Positions 16,537-24,188 of a stretch of 41,674 bases of DNA are shown in pieces. The position numbers and the translations under genes were made by a program. The stretch spans positions 1-41,674 of the forward strand of contig JAUMPM010000013.1 of the NCBI GenBank assembly GCA_031294825.1, in the 5' to 3' direction. This DNA comes from Collinsella sp. GTDB taxonomy: Bacteria; Actinomycetota; Coriobacteriia; Coriobacteriales; Coriobacteriaceae. The notes below the pieces were generated by a model, which ran no database searches, had not been told where the DNA came from, and was given only the letters and a program-made list of their open reading frames with translations. Every line of letters starts with the position of its first letter. Position 1 is the stretch's first letter.

Positions 16537-17388
16537 CTAGGCCAAAGAACACGAGTAGAACGTTTGGTTAAAAAAGTCGACGACTTCGTTTTCGAACGCA
16601 TTGATGCGCTCGTGAGCGTATTTGGCATAGATGATATGTCTCCGGTCACACTCAAGACCGTTGAATACGGCAAACTGATCCTTGGGATCGCTCACGGTAT
16701 CCATGAGCGATGTGCCCATGAGCACCGATCCGCGCACCCGAGACGACAGCGCCTCGAGGCCGCCAGGAAGCGGATTGGCAACCGCCGTGCAGGCGAGACC
16801 CCGCTCGTCCAGAGCAGAAACCGCCAGCGCGACTCCGCCGCCTAGACCCTCGCCCCATGCAAAGATGCGGTCGGGGTCCATGCCATCAAGATTGCGCGCC
16901 ACCTTCGCCAGCGCGCAACCCCAACGGACGCGCTCGACAAAAGCGGGCGAAGAAATCCCCCGCTGCAGGTCGTCCGCACCAGCAACATCGTCATCCAGCG
17001 CGAGGACGGCATACCCCATGGCGGCAAATCTCGTCATGTGATGCCAGCCGCGCACAGGCCGATCGATATCGTGGAACATCAGGCACAGCGGCACGCGCTC
17101 AGACACTCGGGCACGACCGACAGGCTCGATCAAACGAGCGTGAATCGCATCGTCACCGAGCTCAAAGGAGACCTCCGAGTAACGGGCGCAGGGGTTAACA
17201 AAGTCAATCGCCGTAATGGCCAGGCCTTGAATCTCAAGATTCGAAGCGCATGTCTCTAAATCAGAAACATCTGCTTGGACATCACCGCGCCAGTCCCGAT
17301 ATTCTGCGAGCCTTGACGAAACCGTTCCAGGAATTCCCACGAGCCCGGGGACAATCAGCTCATTAACATTGCTCTCGCACTTAGACAT
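16537..17388 (-). CDS. CE7 acetyl-esterase-like protein lacking the catalytic serine
   Basis: An alpha/beta-hydrolase of 283 residues related to its upstream neighbour (compare FAVFNGLECDRRH with FAVYNNLTCEKRH). The nucleophile elbow reads GEGLG (179-183), so Gly181 stands where CE7 enzymes have Ser. Asp230 and His259, the other triad positions, appear to remain (LMDTVSDP, YAHERI), while the FHGY oxyanion region has become FHDI and the GQGG motif is lost. The protein therefore looks like a catalytically dead paralogue or one with a new chemistry. It overlaps the active esterase gene by 8 bases with a GGGGAGG ribosome site, so both are probably made together. Confidence 0.75.
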   Translation of the reverse strand: MSKCESNVNELIVPGLVGIPGTVSSRLAEYRDWRGDVQADVSDLETCASNLEIQGLAITAIDFVNPCARYSEVSFELGDDAIHARLIEPVGRARVSERVPLCLMFHDIDRPVRGWHHMTRFAAMGYAVLALDDDVAGADDLQRGISSPAFVERVRWGCALAKVARNLDGMDPDRIFAWGEGLGGGVALAVSALDERGLACTAVANPLPGGLEALSSRVRGSVLMGTSLMDTVSDPKDQFAVFNGLECDRRHIIYAKYAHERINAFENEVVDFFNQTFYSCSLA

Positions 17389-18358
17389 GAGCCTCCCCTC
17401 CCTTGCAGAAAAACGGAATGATCAGATCGTCAAAATCCTGAATCTCCTCGTGGCCAAAGCCTTCAAAGAACTCATGACGCTTTTCGCAGGTCAGGTTGTT
17501 ATAGACCGCAAACTGCGTCGCTGGCGGGCAGACGATATCGGCTGTGCCGGTGCCAAACAGCACGGGGCATTTGACCATAGGGGCAAAGTTCTTGGAATCG
17601 AAGTACGCCAGCTTGGCATAGGCTTCGTCAATACGAGTCGAGTCCTCGTCAAACCAGCGAGACCAATAGCGCAGGCCCTCGTAGGCAATGTCGTCTGCAT
17701 CCAAATCCCAGACTAGGCGGAAATCTGACAGGAAGGGATAGAGGATGGCGGCACGATTGATAAGCTCGCTGTTAAGCGCACAGGTCGCAATGCCCAAACC
17801 ACCACCCTGCGACGCGCCGTTCACAAACACACGGGAAAGATCGATGCCCTCGAGCTCGCGAACAATACGGCACAGGATGCGAATATCTTGGTGCAAGCGG
17901 ACATAGTAGAGGTTGGCCGGGTCGCCGTCGATGCCGGCGACGATATGCCCGGCAACCGTTGTGCCCTCAAATCCACCAATGTCCTCGGAGGGACCTCCTT
18001 GGCCGGGGCAGTCGAGGGCGATGAGTGCCATGCCCATGCCCGCAAACGACGCCTGCTCAAACCAGCTGCGGCTTGCACCCGGATACCCATGGAACTGAAG
18101 CACCAATGGCACGGGCTCGTCCGAGACGGGTTTAAGGTACTTGGCATGCAGGCGAGCGCCACACATGCCGGTATACCAGAGGTCGAAAAGTTGGCAGGTC
18201 GCGGCATCGGTGACCGATGCCGTGTCGATCGCATAGTCAAGCCCGACGGCGTCGGCCTCGGCCATGCGATCCTTCCAAAAGAGATCGAAATCTGATGGAC
18301 GGGGCATGGCGCCTCGATATTCACCAAATTGATGTTGTAGCTCCTGAGCACTTGGCAT
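17381..18358 (-). CDS. CE7-family acetyl esterase (acetylxylan esterase / cephalosporin-C deacetylase type)
   Basis: Probable intracellular carbohydrate O-deacetylase. The 325-residue protein has the CE7 N-terminal helix and FWK motif (DFDLFWKD), FHGYPGA as oxyanion region, GQGG, the nucleophile elbow GASQGG (Ser183), Asp274 in GTADIVCPP and His303 in GFGHEEI. There is no signal peptide. The start MPSAQELQHQ was chosen because it keeps the CE7 N-terminus; the ribosome site is poor and a TTG five codons earlier is possible. In this operon it plausibly removes O-acetyl groups from imported sialic acids; a CE7 gene also occurs in the pneumococcal nan locus. Confidence 0.85.
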   Translation of the reverse strand: MPSAQELQHQFGEYRGAMPRPSDFDLFWKDRMAEADAVGLDYAIDTASVTDAATCQLFDLWYTGMCGARLHAKYLKPVSDEPVPLVLQFHGYPGASRSWFEQASFAGMGMALIALDCPGQGGPSEDIGGFEGTTVAGHIVAGIDGDPANLYYVRLHQDIRILCRIVRELEGIDLSRVFVNGASQGGGLGIATCALNSELINRAAILYPFLSDFRLVWDLDADDIAYEGLRYWSRWFDEDSTRIDEAYAKLAYFDSKNFAPMVKCPVLFGTGTADIVCPPATQFAVYNNLTCEKRHEFFEGFGHEEIQDFDDLIIPFFCKGGEAHV

Positions 18359-18394
18359 GGCTCGTGAACCCAACCTTTCGAAATCGCAACGGAG

Positions 18395-18422
18395 GTGCGC
18401 CCGGCAAGGGAACCGGGCGCAC
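18395..18422 (-). terminator. Hairpin between the SatD-like gene and the CE7 esterase gene
   Basis: A 10-bp perfect GC-rich stem (GTGCGCCCGG with CCGGGCGCAC) around an 8-base loop in the 80-base spacer. No U-run follows, so it probably shields or processes the mRNA rather than ending it, and transport and catabolic genes can share a transcript. Confidence 0.45.
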
Positions 18423-18438
18423 GGGAGGGAAAGCGAGG

Positions 18439-19266
18439 CTATTCGCCGAGCTTGGGGTGCAGCAGCGACGGCGCAGCGCCGAGCAGCATCTTGGTGTAGG
18501 GGTCCTGGGGATGCTGGAAGACCTGCTTGGCCTCGCCCTGCTCGACGATCTTGCCGCCATTCATAACGATGATGTCGTCAGAGATATAGCGGACCGTCTG
18601 GATGTCATGGCTGATGAACACCATGGCCAGGCCGAGCTCCTTCTTAAGGTCGGTCAGCAGGTTCAGAATCTGCGCGCGGACCGAAACGTCCAGAGCCGAG
18701 GTGGGCTCGTCGGCGATGATGGCATCGGGGTTCAGCGACAGGGCACGGGCAATTGCGACGCGCTGGCGCTGGCCGCCCGAAAGCTGACCGGGAAGAACCT
18801 CGGCGGCGGAGCTGGGCAGACCGGTGAGCTCCAGGAGCTCTTTGACGCGCTTCTCCTGCTCGGCCTCGGTACCCAGGTTGTGGACGCGCATGGGGTCGAG
18901 CAGTTGCTCGCGAACGACCATGCGGGGGTTGAGCGCCGTGGCCGGGTTTTGAAACACGACCGAGATGACGCGACCCATGTGGCGACGGTCCTCGGCGGTA
19001 CGTTTGGTAACGTCCTTGCCCTTAAAGTAGACCTTGCCGCTCGTGGGGGCCTGCAGGCCGCACATGACGTTGGCGGTGGTGGACTTACCGCAACCGGACT
19101 CGCCGACGATGCCGATCGTCTGACCGGGCATGAGCTTAATCGTTACACCCTGGACGGCGTGAACCAGGTTGGGGTGCAGAATCGAGCCGGTACGGGTCCT
19201 AAAGGTGACGTGGACGTCATCAAGGAAGATGATCGGCTCGACGCCGTTGACTGCGGTCTCGCTCAT
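18439..19266 (-). CDS. ABC transporter ATP-binding protein, SatD-like (sialic acid uptake)
   Basis: Second ATPase of the sat-type importer. The 275-residue protein has Walker A GESGCGKST (55-63), signature LSGGQRQR (162-169) and Walker B AIIADEP (182-188). It stops soon after the ATPase fold and lacks the Cys-rich C-terminal extension seen in the OppD and OppF of the first importer in this window. Its ATG follows the stop of the upstream permease-ATPase fusion with no gap (TAGATG). Substrate assignment comes from the neighbouring nan genes and the operon layout; by sequence alone it would be called a dipeptide-type ATPase. Confidence 0.85.
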   Translation of the reverse strand: MSETAVNGVEPIIFLDDVHVTFRTRTGSILHPNLVHAVQGVTIKLMPGQTIGIVGESGCGKSTTANVMCGLQAPTSGKVYFKGKDVTKRTAEDRRHMGRVISVVFQNPATALNPRMVVREQLLDPMRVHNLGTEAEQEKRVKELLELTGLPSSAAEVLPGQLSGGQRQRVAIARALSLNPDAIIADEPTSALDVSVRAQILNLLTDLKKELGLAMVFISHDIQTVRYISDDIIVMNGGKIVEQGEAKQVFQHPQDPYTKMLLGAAPSLLHPKLGE

Positions 19267-21282
19267 CTACATCACCTCCGCGTGAGGGGTCAAACCATTT
19301 GCCTTGAGCACCTCGTCGGGGAGCTCGGAATAGAAGTGCTCGGTGCCGGGCACGCGCTTGAAGACCGGACGGGTGTCCAGGCCAATACGCGGATGGCTCG
19401 AGCGGGGCGCGAAGCGATCGCCCTTGGGGAAATCGCGCGGACTCGGAACGGCGCCGGGCACCTGGTGCAGGCGGCCCGAACCGCTCTCGATGGACAGAAC
19501 GGAACCCAGAAGACCGCGGGTGTACTCGTGGATCGGGTTGGTGAGCAGCTCCTTGGTGGGTGCCTGCTCGATAACCTGGCCAGCGTACATAACCGTGATG
19601 TTGTGGGCGACCTCGGCGACCAGCGCCAGGTCGTGCGAAACGAAGATCATGGCAAAGCCGAGCTTGGCCTGAAGATCGTTGAGCAGCTTGATGACCTGCT
19701 TCTGGACGGTAACGTCCAGAGCGGTCGTGGGTTCGTCGCAGATGACCAGCTTGGGGTCGCGGGTAAGGGCCATAGCGATCAGGACACGCTGACGCTGGCC
19801 GCCGGAAAGCTCGTGCGGATAGCTCTCGAGCGTGCGCTTGGGATCGAGGCCGACGAGCTCCAGGAGCTCCTCGGCGCTGCGGGTTCCGCCGCGCTTGGTG
19901 AGCTGCTTCATCTGGGCAGAGATGAGCATGGAGGGGTTGAGCGAGGACAGGGCGTCCTGATAGACCATAGCGATATCGGTACCGCGCAGGCCGAACCACT
20001 CCTTCTTGCTCATCTTGAGCAGGTCACGGCCCTCCCAGAGGACCTCGCCGGAAAGGTGCTCGTCCTCATCGGTCAGGCCCATGATGGCCAGCGTGGTGAT
20101 GGACTTACCGCAACCGGACTCGCCCACCAGGCCCATGGTCTGACCAGGACGGACGTCAAAGTTGACATGGTCGACGACGTTGATATCACCGTGATGCTCA
20201 AACTGGATGCAGAAGTCACGGACCGAGAGAATCGGTTCAACGGACTCGTCGGGCACATGGCGATCGTCACGCTTGAGCTCGACATCGCGCAGGGCGCCAA
20301 GGCGAGCGGAGAGGGACTGGGCCTGCTCCTTGTAGGCTCGAACGGGGTCGGATACCAGCAGGTCGGCCTCGCGACGCTTGGAGGAATCGGTGGGATCCAG
20401 GGCGGCGGAGGGAGCAGCGGCCATGGCGTCGGTAATGCCCTCGGAGAGGATGTTGAGCGCCAGGCAGGTGATCATGATGGCCAGGCCCGGGAACAGTGCC
20501 TGCCACCAACGGCCGGCGAGCACGCCGCCGCGGGCGTCGGCGAGGATGTTGCCCCAGGTAGCGGTGGGCTCCTGGATACCAGCGCCGATGAAGGTCAGCG
20601 AGGCCTCGAAGATGATGGCGTCGGCGACCAGGGTAACGGTGAAGACCATGATCGGGGCGATGCAGTTACGCAGAACATGCTTGATCAAAATCCACGGAGC
20701 CTTGGCGCCGGAAACGATGACCGCGCGAACATAGTCCTCGCCGTACTCGGACACGATGTTGGCGCGCACGATACGGGCAATCTGCGGAGTGTACATAAAG
20801 CCGATGGCGAAGATGATCGACGGCACGGAGTTGCCCAGGATGGAGACGAAGACGGCCGCGAGGGCGATGCCCGGGATGGACATGATGATGTCCAGGATAC
20901 GCATGATCGTCTCGGAGACGGCCTTGCGCGAAACCGCTGCAAGGGCGCCCACGACCGAGCCGCAGACCAGAGCCATGGCGGTGGCGCCAAAGCCGATAAT
21001 CAGCGAGTAACGACCACCGTAGAGCATACGCGACAGAATGTCGCGACCCTTATCGTCGGTACCGAAGATAAATCCGTTGCCGGGAGCCTGGCGAGCCGTA
21101 AAGATCTCGACCGGGCTATAGGGGGCAAGAAGGGGCGCCAGAATCGCAGTCAGGGCGACCAGCACCAGCACGACGGCGGCAATCTTAGAAGACAACGTCA
21201 TCTTCTTCCAGCCACCGAGCTTGAGCCCCTTGGAGGCAGCCTTCTCGAGCTGCTCGGTTTGCTTCTCTCGAATCTTTACCAT
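19267..21282 (-). CDS. Fused ABC permease and ATP-binding protein, SatC-like (sialic acid uptake)
   Basis: A single 671-residue chain that joins a DppC-type permease to a DppD-type ATPase. Residues 31-290 carry the membrane spans, FGTDDKGRDILSR (73-85) and the EAA loop (about 181-206). A charged linker follows (about 291-345). The ATPase has Walker A GESGCGKS (387-394), LSGGQRQR (492-499) and Walker B KLVICDEP (511-518). The C-terminal extension reads GDRFAPRSS where the Opp proteins have GCxFxPRCP, so its cysteines are lost. This fusion is the known layout of SatC in Haemophilus ducreyi and SiaG in Corynebacterium glutamicum, both sialic-acid transporters. The frame is clean, so it is not an assembly artefact. 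Confidence 0.88.
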   Translation of the reverse strand: MVKIREKQTEQLEKAASKGLKLGGWKKMTLSSKIAAVVLVLVALTAILAPLLAPYSPVEIFTARQAPGNGFIFGTDDKGRDILSRMLYGGRYSLIIGFGATAMALVCGSVVGALAAVSRKAVSETIMRILDIIMSIPGIALAAVFVSILGNSVPSIIFAIGFMYTPQIARIVRANIVSEYGEDYVRAVIVSGAKAPWILIKHVLRNCIAPIMVFTVTLVADAIIFEASLTFIGAGIQEPTATWGNILADARGGVLAGRWWQALFPGLAIMITCLALNILSEGITDAMAAAPSAALDPTDSSKRREADLLVSDPVRAYKEQAQSLSARLGALRDVELKRDDRHVPDESVEPILSVRDFCIQFEHHGDINVVDHVNFDVRPGQTMGLVGESGCGKSITTLAIMGLTDEDEHLSGEVLWEGRDLLKMSKKEWFGLRGTDIAMVYQDALSSLNPSMLISAQMKQLTKRGGTRSAEELLELVGLDPKRTLESYPHELSGGQRQRVLIAMALTRDPKLVICDEPTTALDVTVQKQVIKLLNDLQAKLGFAMIFVSHDLALVAEVAHNITVMYAGQVIEQAPTKELLTNPIHEYTRGLLGSVLSIESGSGRLHQVPGAVPSPRDFPKGDRFAPRSSHPRIGLDTRPVFKRVPGTEHFYSELPDEVLKANGLTPHAEVM

Positions 21283-21285
21283 AAT

Positions 21286-22242
21286 CTACACCGTCCTGAT
21301 GCGCGGGTTGATGAGCAGGTAGAGCATGTCAACCACGATGTTGATGATGATGAAGGCAAGAGCAACGACGATAACGACGCCCTGAACCAGGTTCGCCTCG
21401 TTGCCCTGAACGCCCTGCAGAATCGCAGTGCCCATGCCGGGGAGGTTGAAGATAACCTCGATGACGACGGCGCCGCCCATGAGGTAACCGATCTTAAGAC
21501 CGAGGGTGGTGACCGGGGTGATCAGCGCATTGCGAAGAACGTTGATGCCGACGACGACCTTCTCGGGAACGCCGGCGCCGCGAGCCATACGGACATAATC
21601 CTTGTCGAGCTCCTCGACCATGGCGGTACGCACGATACGAGTCATCTGGCCCGTCAGCGGAAATGCCAAGGCGATAGCGGGCATGATCATACGTCCCAGA
21701 TAGCCAACCGGATTCGTGGTGAAGTGAGGCAGAGCACCCGATGCCGGGAGCACCTTAAGGTAGGAAGAGAACAGCAGGATCAACAGAACGGCAAGCCAGA
21801 ACGACGGGGTTGCCAAGCCGGCGATGGAAAAGACGCGGATCACTTGGTCCGGCCATTTGTCGCGATACAGTGCCGCGATGACGCCGAGCAAAAACGAAAC
21901 GACCGCACCGATGGCAAGACCGATGAAGGTCAGCTGCATCGTGACGGGCAGGGCCGTGGAGATGCGCTTGGCAACGGAGTTGCGAGCAGCACCATAGGTG
22001 CCCATGTCGCCATGGATCAAATCGCCCATATAGCGCACGTAGCGCACGGGCCAGGGGTCGTCCAGACCATACTTCTCATGGTACTCGGCAACCGCCTCGG
22101 GCGAGGCACCGTCACCCAACGCCGTGTAGGCGGGGTCGGTCTTGGAGAACGACATAAGGAAGAACACCAGGACGGTGACGCCCAATGCCATGATCGGCAG
22201 CGCCACAAGACGCCTTCCAATCAAACGTAGCAAGTTGTTCAC
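21286..22242 (-). CDS. ABC transporter permease, SatB-like (sialic acid uptake)
   Basis: DppB-type permease of 318 residues that pairs with the permease half of the fusion protein. It opens with NNLLRLIGRRLVALPIMALG and a first span, has a long outer loop, and shows the EAA loop KDYVRMARGAGVPEKVVV. The start is a GTG preceded by AAAGGGGAGAGAAC. An ATG 11 codons upstream is open but has no ribosome site. It ends three bases before the fusion gene. A hairpin separates it from the binding-protein gene, as in the opp operon. Confidence 0.88.
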   Translation of the reverse strand: MNNLLRLIGRRLVALPIMALGVTVLVFFLMSFSKTDPAYTALGDGASPEAVAEYHEKYGLDDPWPVRYVRYMGDLIHGDMGTYGAARNSVAKRISTALPVTMQLTFIGLAIGAVVSFLLGVIAALYRDKWPDQVIRVFSIAGLATPSFWLAVLLILLFSSYLKVLPASGALPHFTTNPVGYLGRMIMPAIALAFPLTGQMTRIVRTAMVEELDKDYVRMARGAGVPEKVVVGINVLRNALITPVTTLGLKIGYLMGGAVVIEVIFNLPGMGTAILQGVQGNEANLVQGVVIVVALAFIIINIVVDMLYLLINPRIRTV

Positions 22243-22282
22243 GTTCTCTCCCCTTTCTTTTGTCGGTAGGACCAACTGGTAT

Positions 22283-22300
22283 ATGAGTACGGGTACTCAT
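22283..22300. repeat. Short perfect inverted repeat between the satA-like and satB-like genes
   Basis: ATGAGTAC and GTACTCAT flank two bases in the 157-base spacer, just after the larger hairpin in transcription order. Function unknown; it could add to the attenuator or be a protein site. Confidence 0.4.
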
Positions 22301-22304
22301 TACA

Positions 22305-22338
22305 AGACCCGAGCGACATCGTTGCCGCCCGGGTCTTT
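22305..22338 (-). terminator. Attenuator-like hairpin between satA-like and satB-like genes
   Basis: AAGACCCG pairs with CGGGTCTT and an inner GCAACGATGTCGC hairpin extends the stem. The bases after it (GTAATG) are poor in U, so partial termination or 3'-end protection of the binding-protein mRNA is more likely than a full stop. Confidence 0.55.
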
Positions 22339-22399
22339 GTTTCAACTATGAGGATACGGCCCCAATGACCGACATCCTGCATACAGACTCAAGCGAGTC

Positions 22400-24013
22400 T
22401 TACGCCTTGACGGTCGCAACGCCCCTGAAGGACATGCTCGTCGTGCCGATGCCCTTGAAGCCATCGAGGGCCTCGCCGTTGGGCGCAGTGGACGGATCGT
22501 CCCAGGAAGCGGAGACGGTCTTGACGTGGACAACGGGGTACAGAACGGCGTTGTCGGCAATGATGTCGAAGCACTCGTTCCACTTCTTCTGCTGCTCGTC
22601 GCCCTCGGCGGCAAGAGCCTCGTCCATGAGACTGTGGAGCTTCTGCCACTCAGCGGACTCCTTCCACGGGCAACGGGTCTGCATCCAGACGTTGTCGCCG
22701 TACCACCAGTTGAGCAGCAGGTCGGGGTCGGCGCCGAAGCAGGAAGGATCGCCAGGGGCAAGGAGGATATCGTAGGCCTCGCCGCCGTCGATGGCAGCGT
22801 AGGTGGCCGGCGAGGTATCGGTCTGGATGGTCACATCGAAGCCGAGAGCGTCGAGGTCGTTCTTGACCTGGGCGGCCATGCCCTTAATCTGCTCGTTGTC
22901 GGTGGTGCGCAGGGTGATGGCACCCGGGGTGATGCCAGACTCCTCGATGAGCTTCTTAGCCTTCTTGGCGTCGGTCTTGTACACCGTGGAAGCCTCATGA
23001 TAGTTGGTGAAGCTCTTGGGCAGGTAGCAGCTGGCAGCGGTGGCAAGGCCGGCGAAGGTGTTGCTGACCATCTTCTCGGTGTCGAGCGCATACATGACAG
23101 CCTGACGGACCTTGACGTTGTTCCAAGGCTCCTTGGCGACGTTGAACATGATGAAGCGGGTGCCGAAACCCTGAACGTTATCGATCTTGCAGCCGGCGCT
23201 CTCAAGCTGGTCGACGGCGTCAGCGGTAACGAGCTCCATAACGAGCGTGGAGCCCTCCTGCTGAGCGGTAACGCGAGCGGTGGGGTCGGTCAGGATGCTG
23301 TACTGGATCTTCTTATCCTCGGCAGCATACTCACCGTTGTACTCAGGATTGGGAACCAGGGTAATCTCGGTATCGGAGATAGAGTCGTACATCCAGGGGC
23401 CGGAGCCGATCGGCTGCTTGGCGCGATCCTCCTCGGTCTGGGTGGCCGGGGTAACGCGGACGATGGCCAGACGATCCTTGAGCAGGGAGAAGTTGGGGAC
23501 CTTGGTCTTGACCGTCACGGTGCTGGCGTCCTTGGCCTCGATGGACTCGAAGGGCTGGAAGAACGGAGCATAGGTAGCGGAAGCGGCGCAAGCGGTGTAG
23601 GAGGCAACGACATCGTCAGCGGTGACCTCGGTGCCATCGGAGAACTTGGCGCCCTTGCGGATGGTGACCTCGAAAGTGGTGTCGTCCACGGACTTAGGAT
23701 CGTCGGTGGCGAGCTCGTTGAAGGTGCTGTAGTCGTGGTAATCGATGCCGTAGAGGCCCTCGACGACGTGCCAGTTAGCACCCAGGCCCACAGCGGAGCC
23801 GGTGCTGGCGGGATCGAAGCTGGACGGAGCGTAAGCGGAACCAGCGGTGATCACGCCGCCGCCACGGTTGGCGGAATCGGTGGAACCGGAAGCGGAACCC
23901 TCGTCGCTAGAGCTGCCACCGCAGCCGGTGAGACCAAGCCCTGCGACAGCAGCGACGCTGCCGGTGAGGCCGAGGAACGAACGCCTGGACATACCCTTGT
24001 TGATGATGGCCAT
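22400..24013 (-). CDS. ABC transporter substrate-binding lipoprotein, SatA-like (sialic acid uptake)
   Basis: Family-5 (DppA-type) solute-binding protein and first gene of the sialic-acid module. The 537-residue precursor starts MAIINKGMSRRSFLGLTG: SRRSFLGL (9-16) is a near-perfect Tat motif, followed by a hydrophobic core and lipobox LTGC with Cys31. It is thus likely a Tat-exported lipoprotein. The ATG is set by AGGAGAAGAC. An ATG five codons earlier has no better site. Sequence class alone suggests peptides. The fused permease-ATPase downstream and the lyase, kinase and epimerase genes point to sialic acid, as for H. ducreyi SatA, which belongs to the same family. Confidence 0.85.
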   Translation of the reverse strand: MAIINKGMSRRSFLGLTGSVAAVAGLGLTGCGGSSSDEGSASGSTDSANRGGGVITAGSAYAPSSFDPASTGSAVGLGANWHVVEGLYGIDYHDYSTFNELATDDPKSVDDTTFEVTIRKGAKFSDGTEVTADDVVASYTACAASATYAPFFQPFESIEAKDASTVTVKTKVPNFSLLKDRLAIVRVTPATQTEEDRAKQPIGSGPWMYDSISDTEITLVPNPEYNGEYAAEDKKIQYSILTDPTARVTAQQEGSTLVMELVTADAVDQLESAGCKIDNVQGFGTRFIMFNVAKEPWNNVKVRQAVMYALDTEKMVSNTFAGLATAASCYLPKSFTNYHEASTVYKTDAKKAKKLIEESGITPGAITLRTTDNEQIKGMAAQVKNDLDALGFDVTIQTDTSPATYAAIDGGEAYDILLAPGDPSCFGADPDLLLNWWYGDNVWMQTRCPWKESAEWQKLHSLMDEALAAEGDEQQKKWNECFDIIADNAVLYPVVHVKTVSASWDDPSTAPNGEALDGFKGIGTTSMSFRGVATVKA

Positions 24014-24150
24014 GTCTTCTCCTATCAATAGAGAATCTTACTCGGGAGCACCTAGACTTGCCCCCGCGCAACTTGCGGACGATATATACCTTACCTACCG
24101 ACGAACCCAACTGAGGTGCCGCGCTCGGCGACCGATACATACATACGCTT

Positions 24151-24171
24151 GAACGGTATTTACTACCGTTC
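24151..24171. promoter_or_regulatory. Operator-like inverted repeat over the sat -10 box
   Basis: GAACGGTA and TACCGTTC form a perfect 8-bp inverted repeat around five bases, and the repeat overlaps the predicted -10 hexamer. The size and position fit a repressor operator that shuts the operon when the inducer is absent. No regulator gene lies beside it. Confidence 0.6.
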
Positions 24172-24188
24172 ACCGAATTCGTTGACAA
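24160..24188 (-). promoter_or_regulatory. Candidate promoter of the sialic-acid operon
   Basis: The minus strand has TTGTCA (24183-24188), a 17-base spacer and TAGTAA (24160-24165). The -35 box matches 5 of 6 positions of TTGACA; the -10 box is weak, which suits a regulated promoter. The leader to the satA-like ATG would be about 140 bases. Confidence 0.45.

Noticed and set aside
19267..21282. Suspicion that the permease-ATPase fusion is a sequencing error joining two genes
   Set aside because: The linker is a continuous, plausible charged segment, and the same fusion is known in SatC and SiaG transporters.
18217..22230. A 1,337-codon open frame on the plus strand opposite the sat genes
   Set aside because: It lies entirely antisense to four well-supported genes, has no recognisable domain, and its composition is that of a high-GC shadow frame.
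18439..24013. Annotation of the second ABC transporter as an oligopeptide importer
   Set aside because: The family is the same, but the fused subunit and the lyase, kinase and epimerase genes downstream make sialic acid the better inference.
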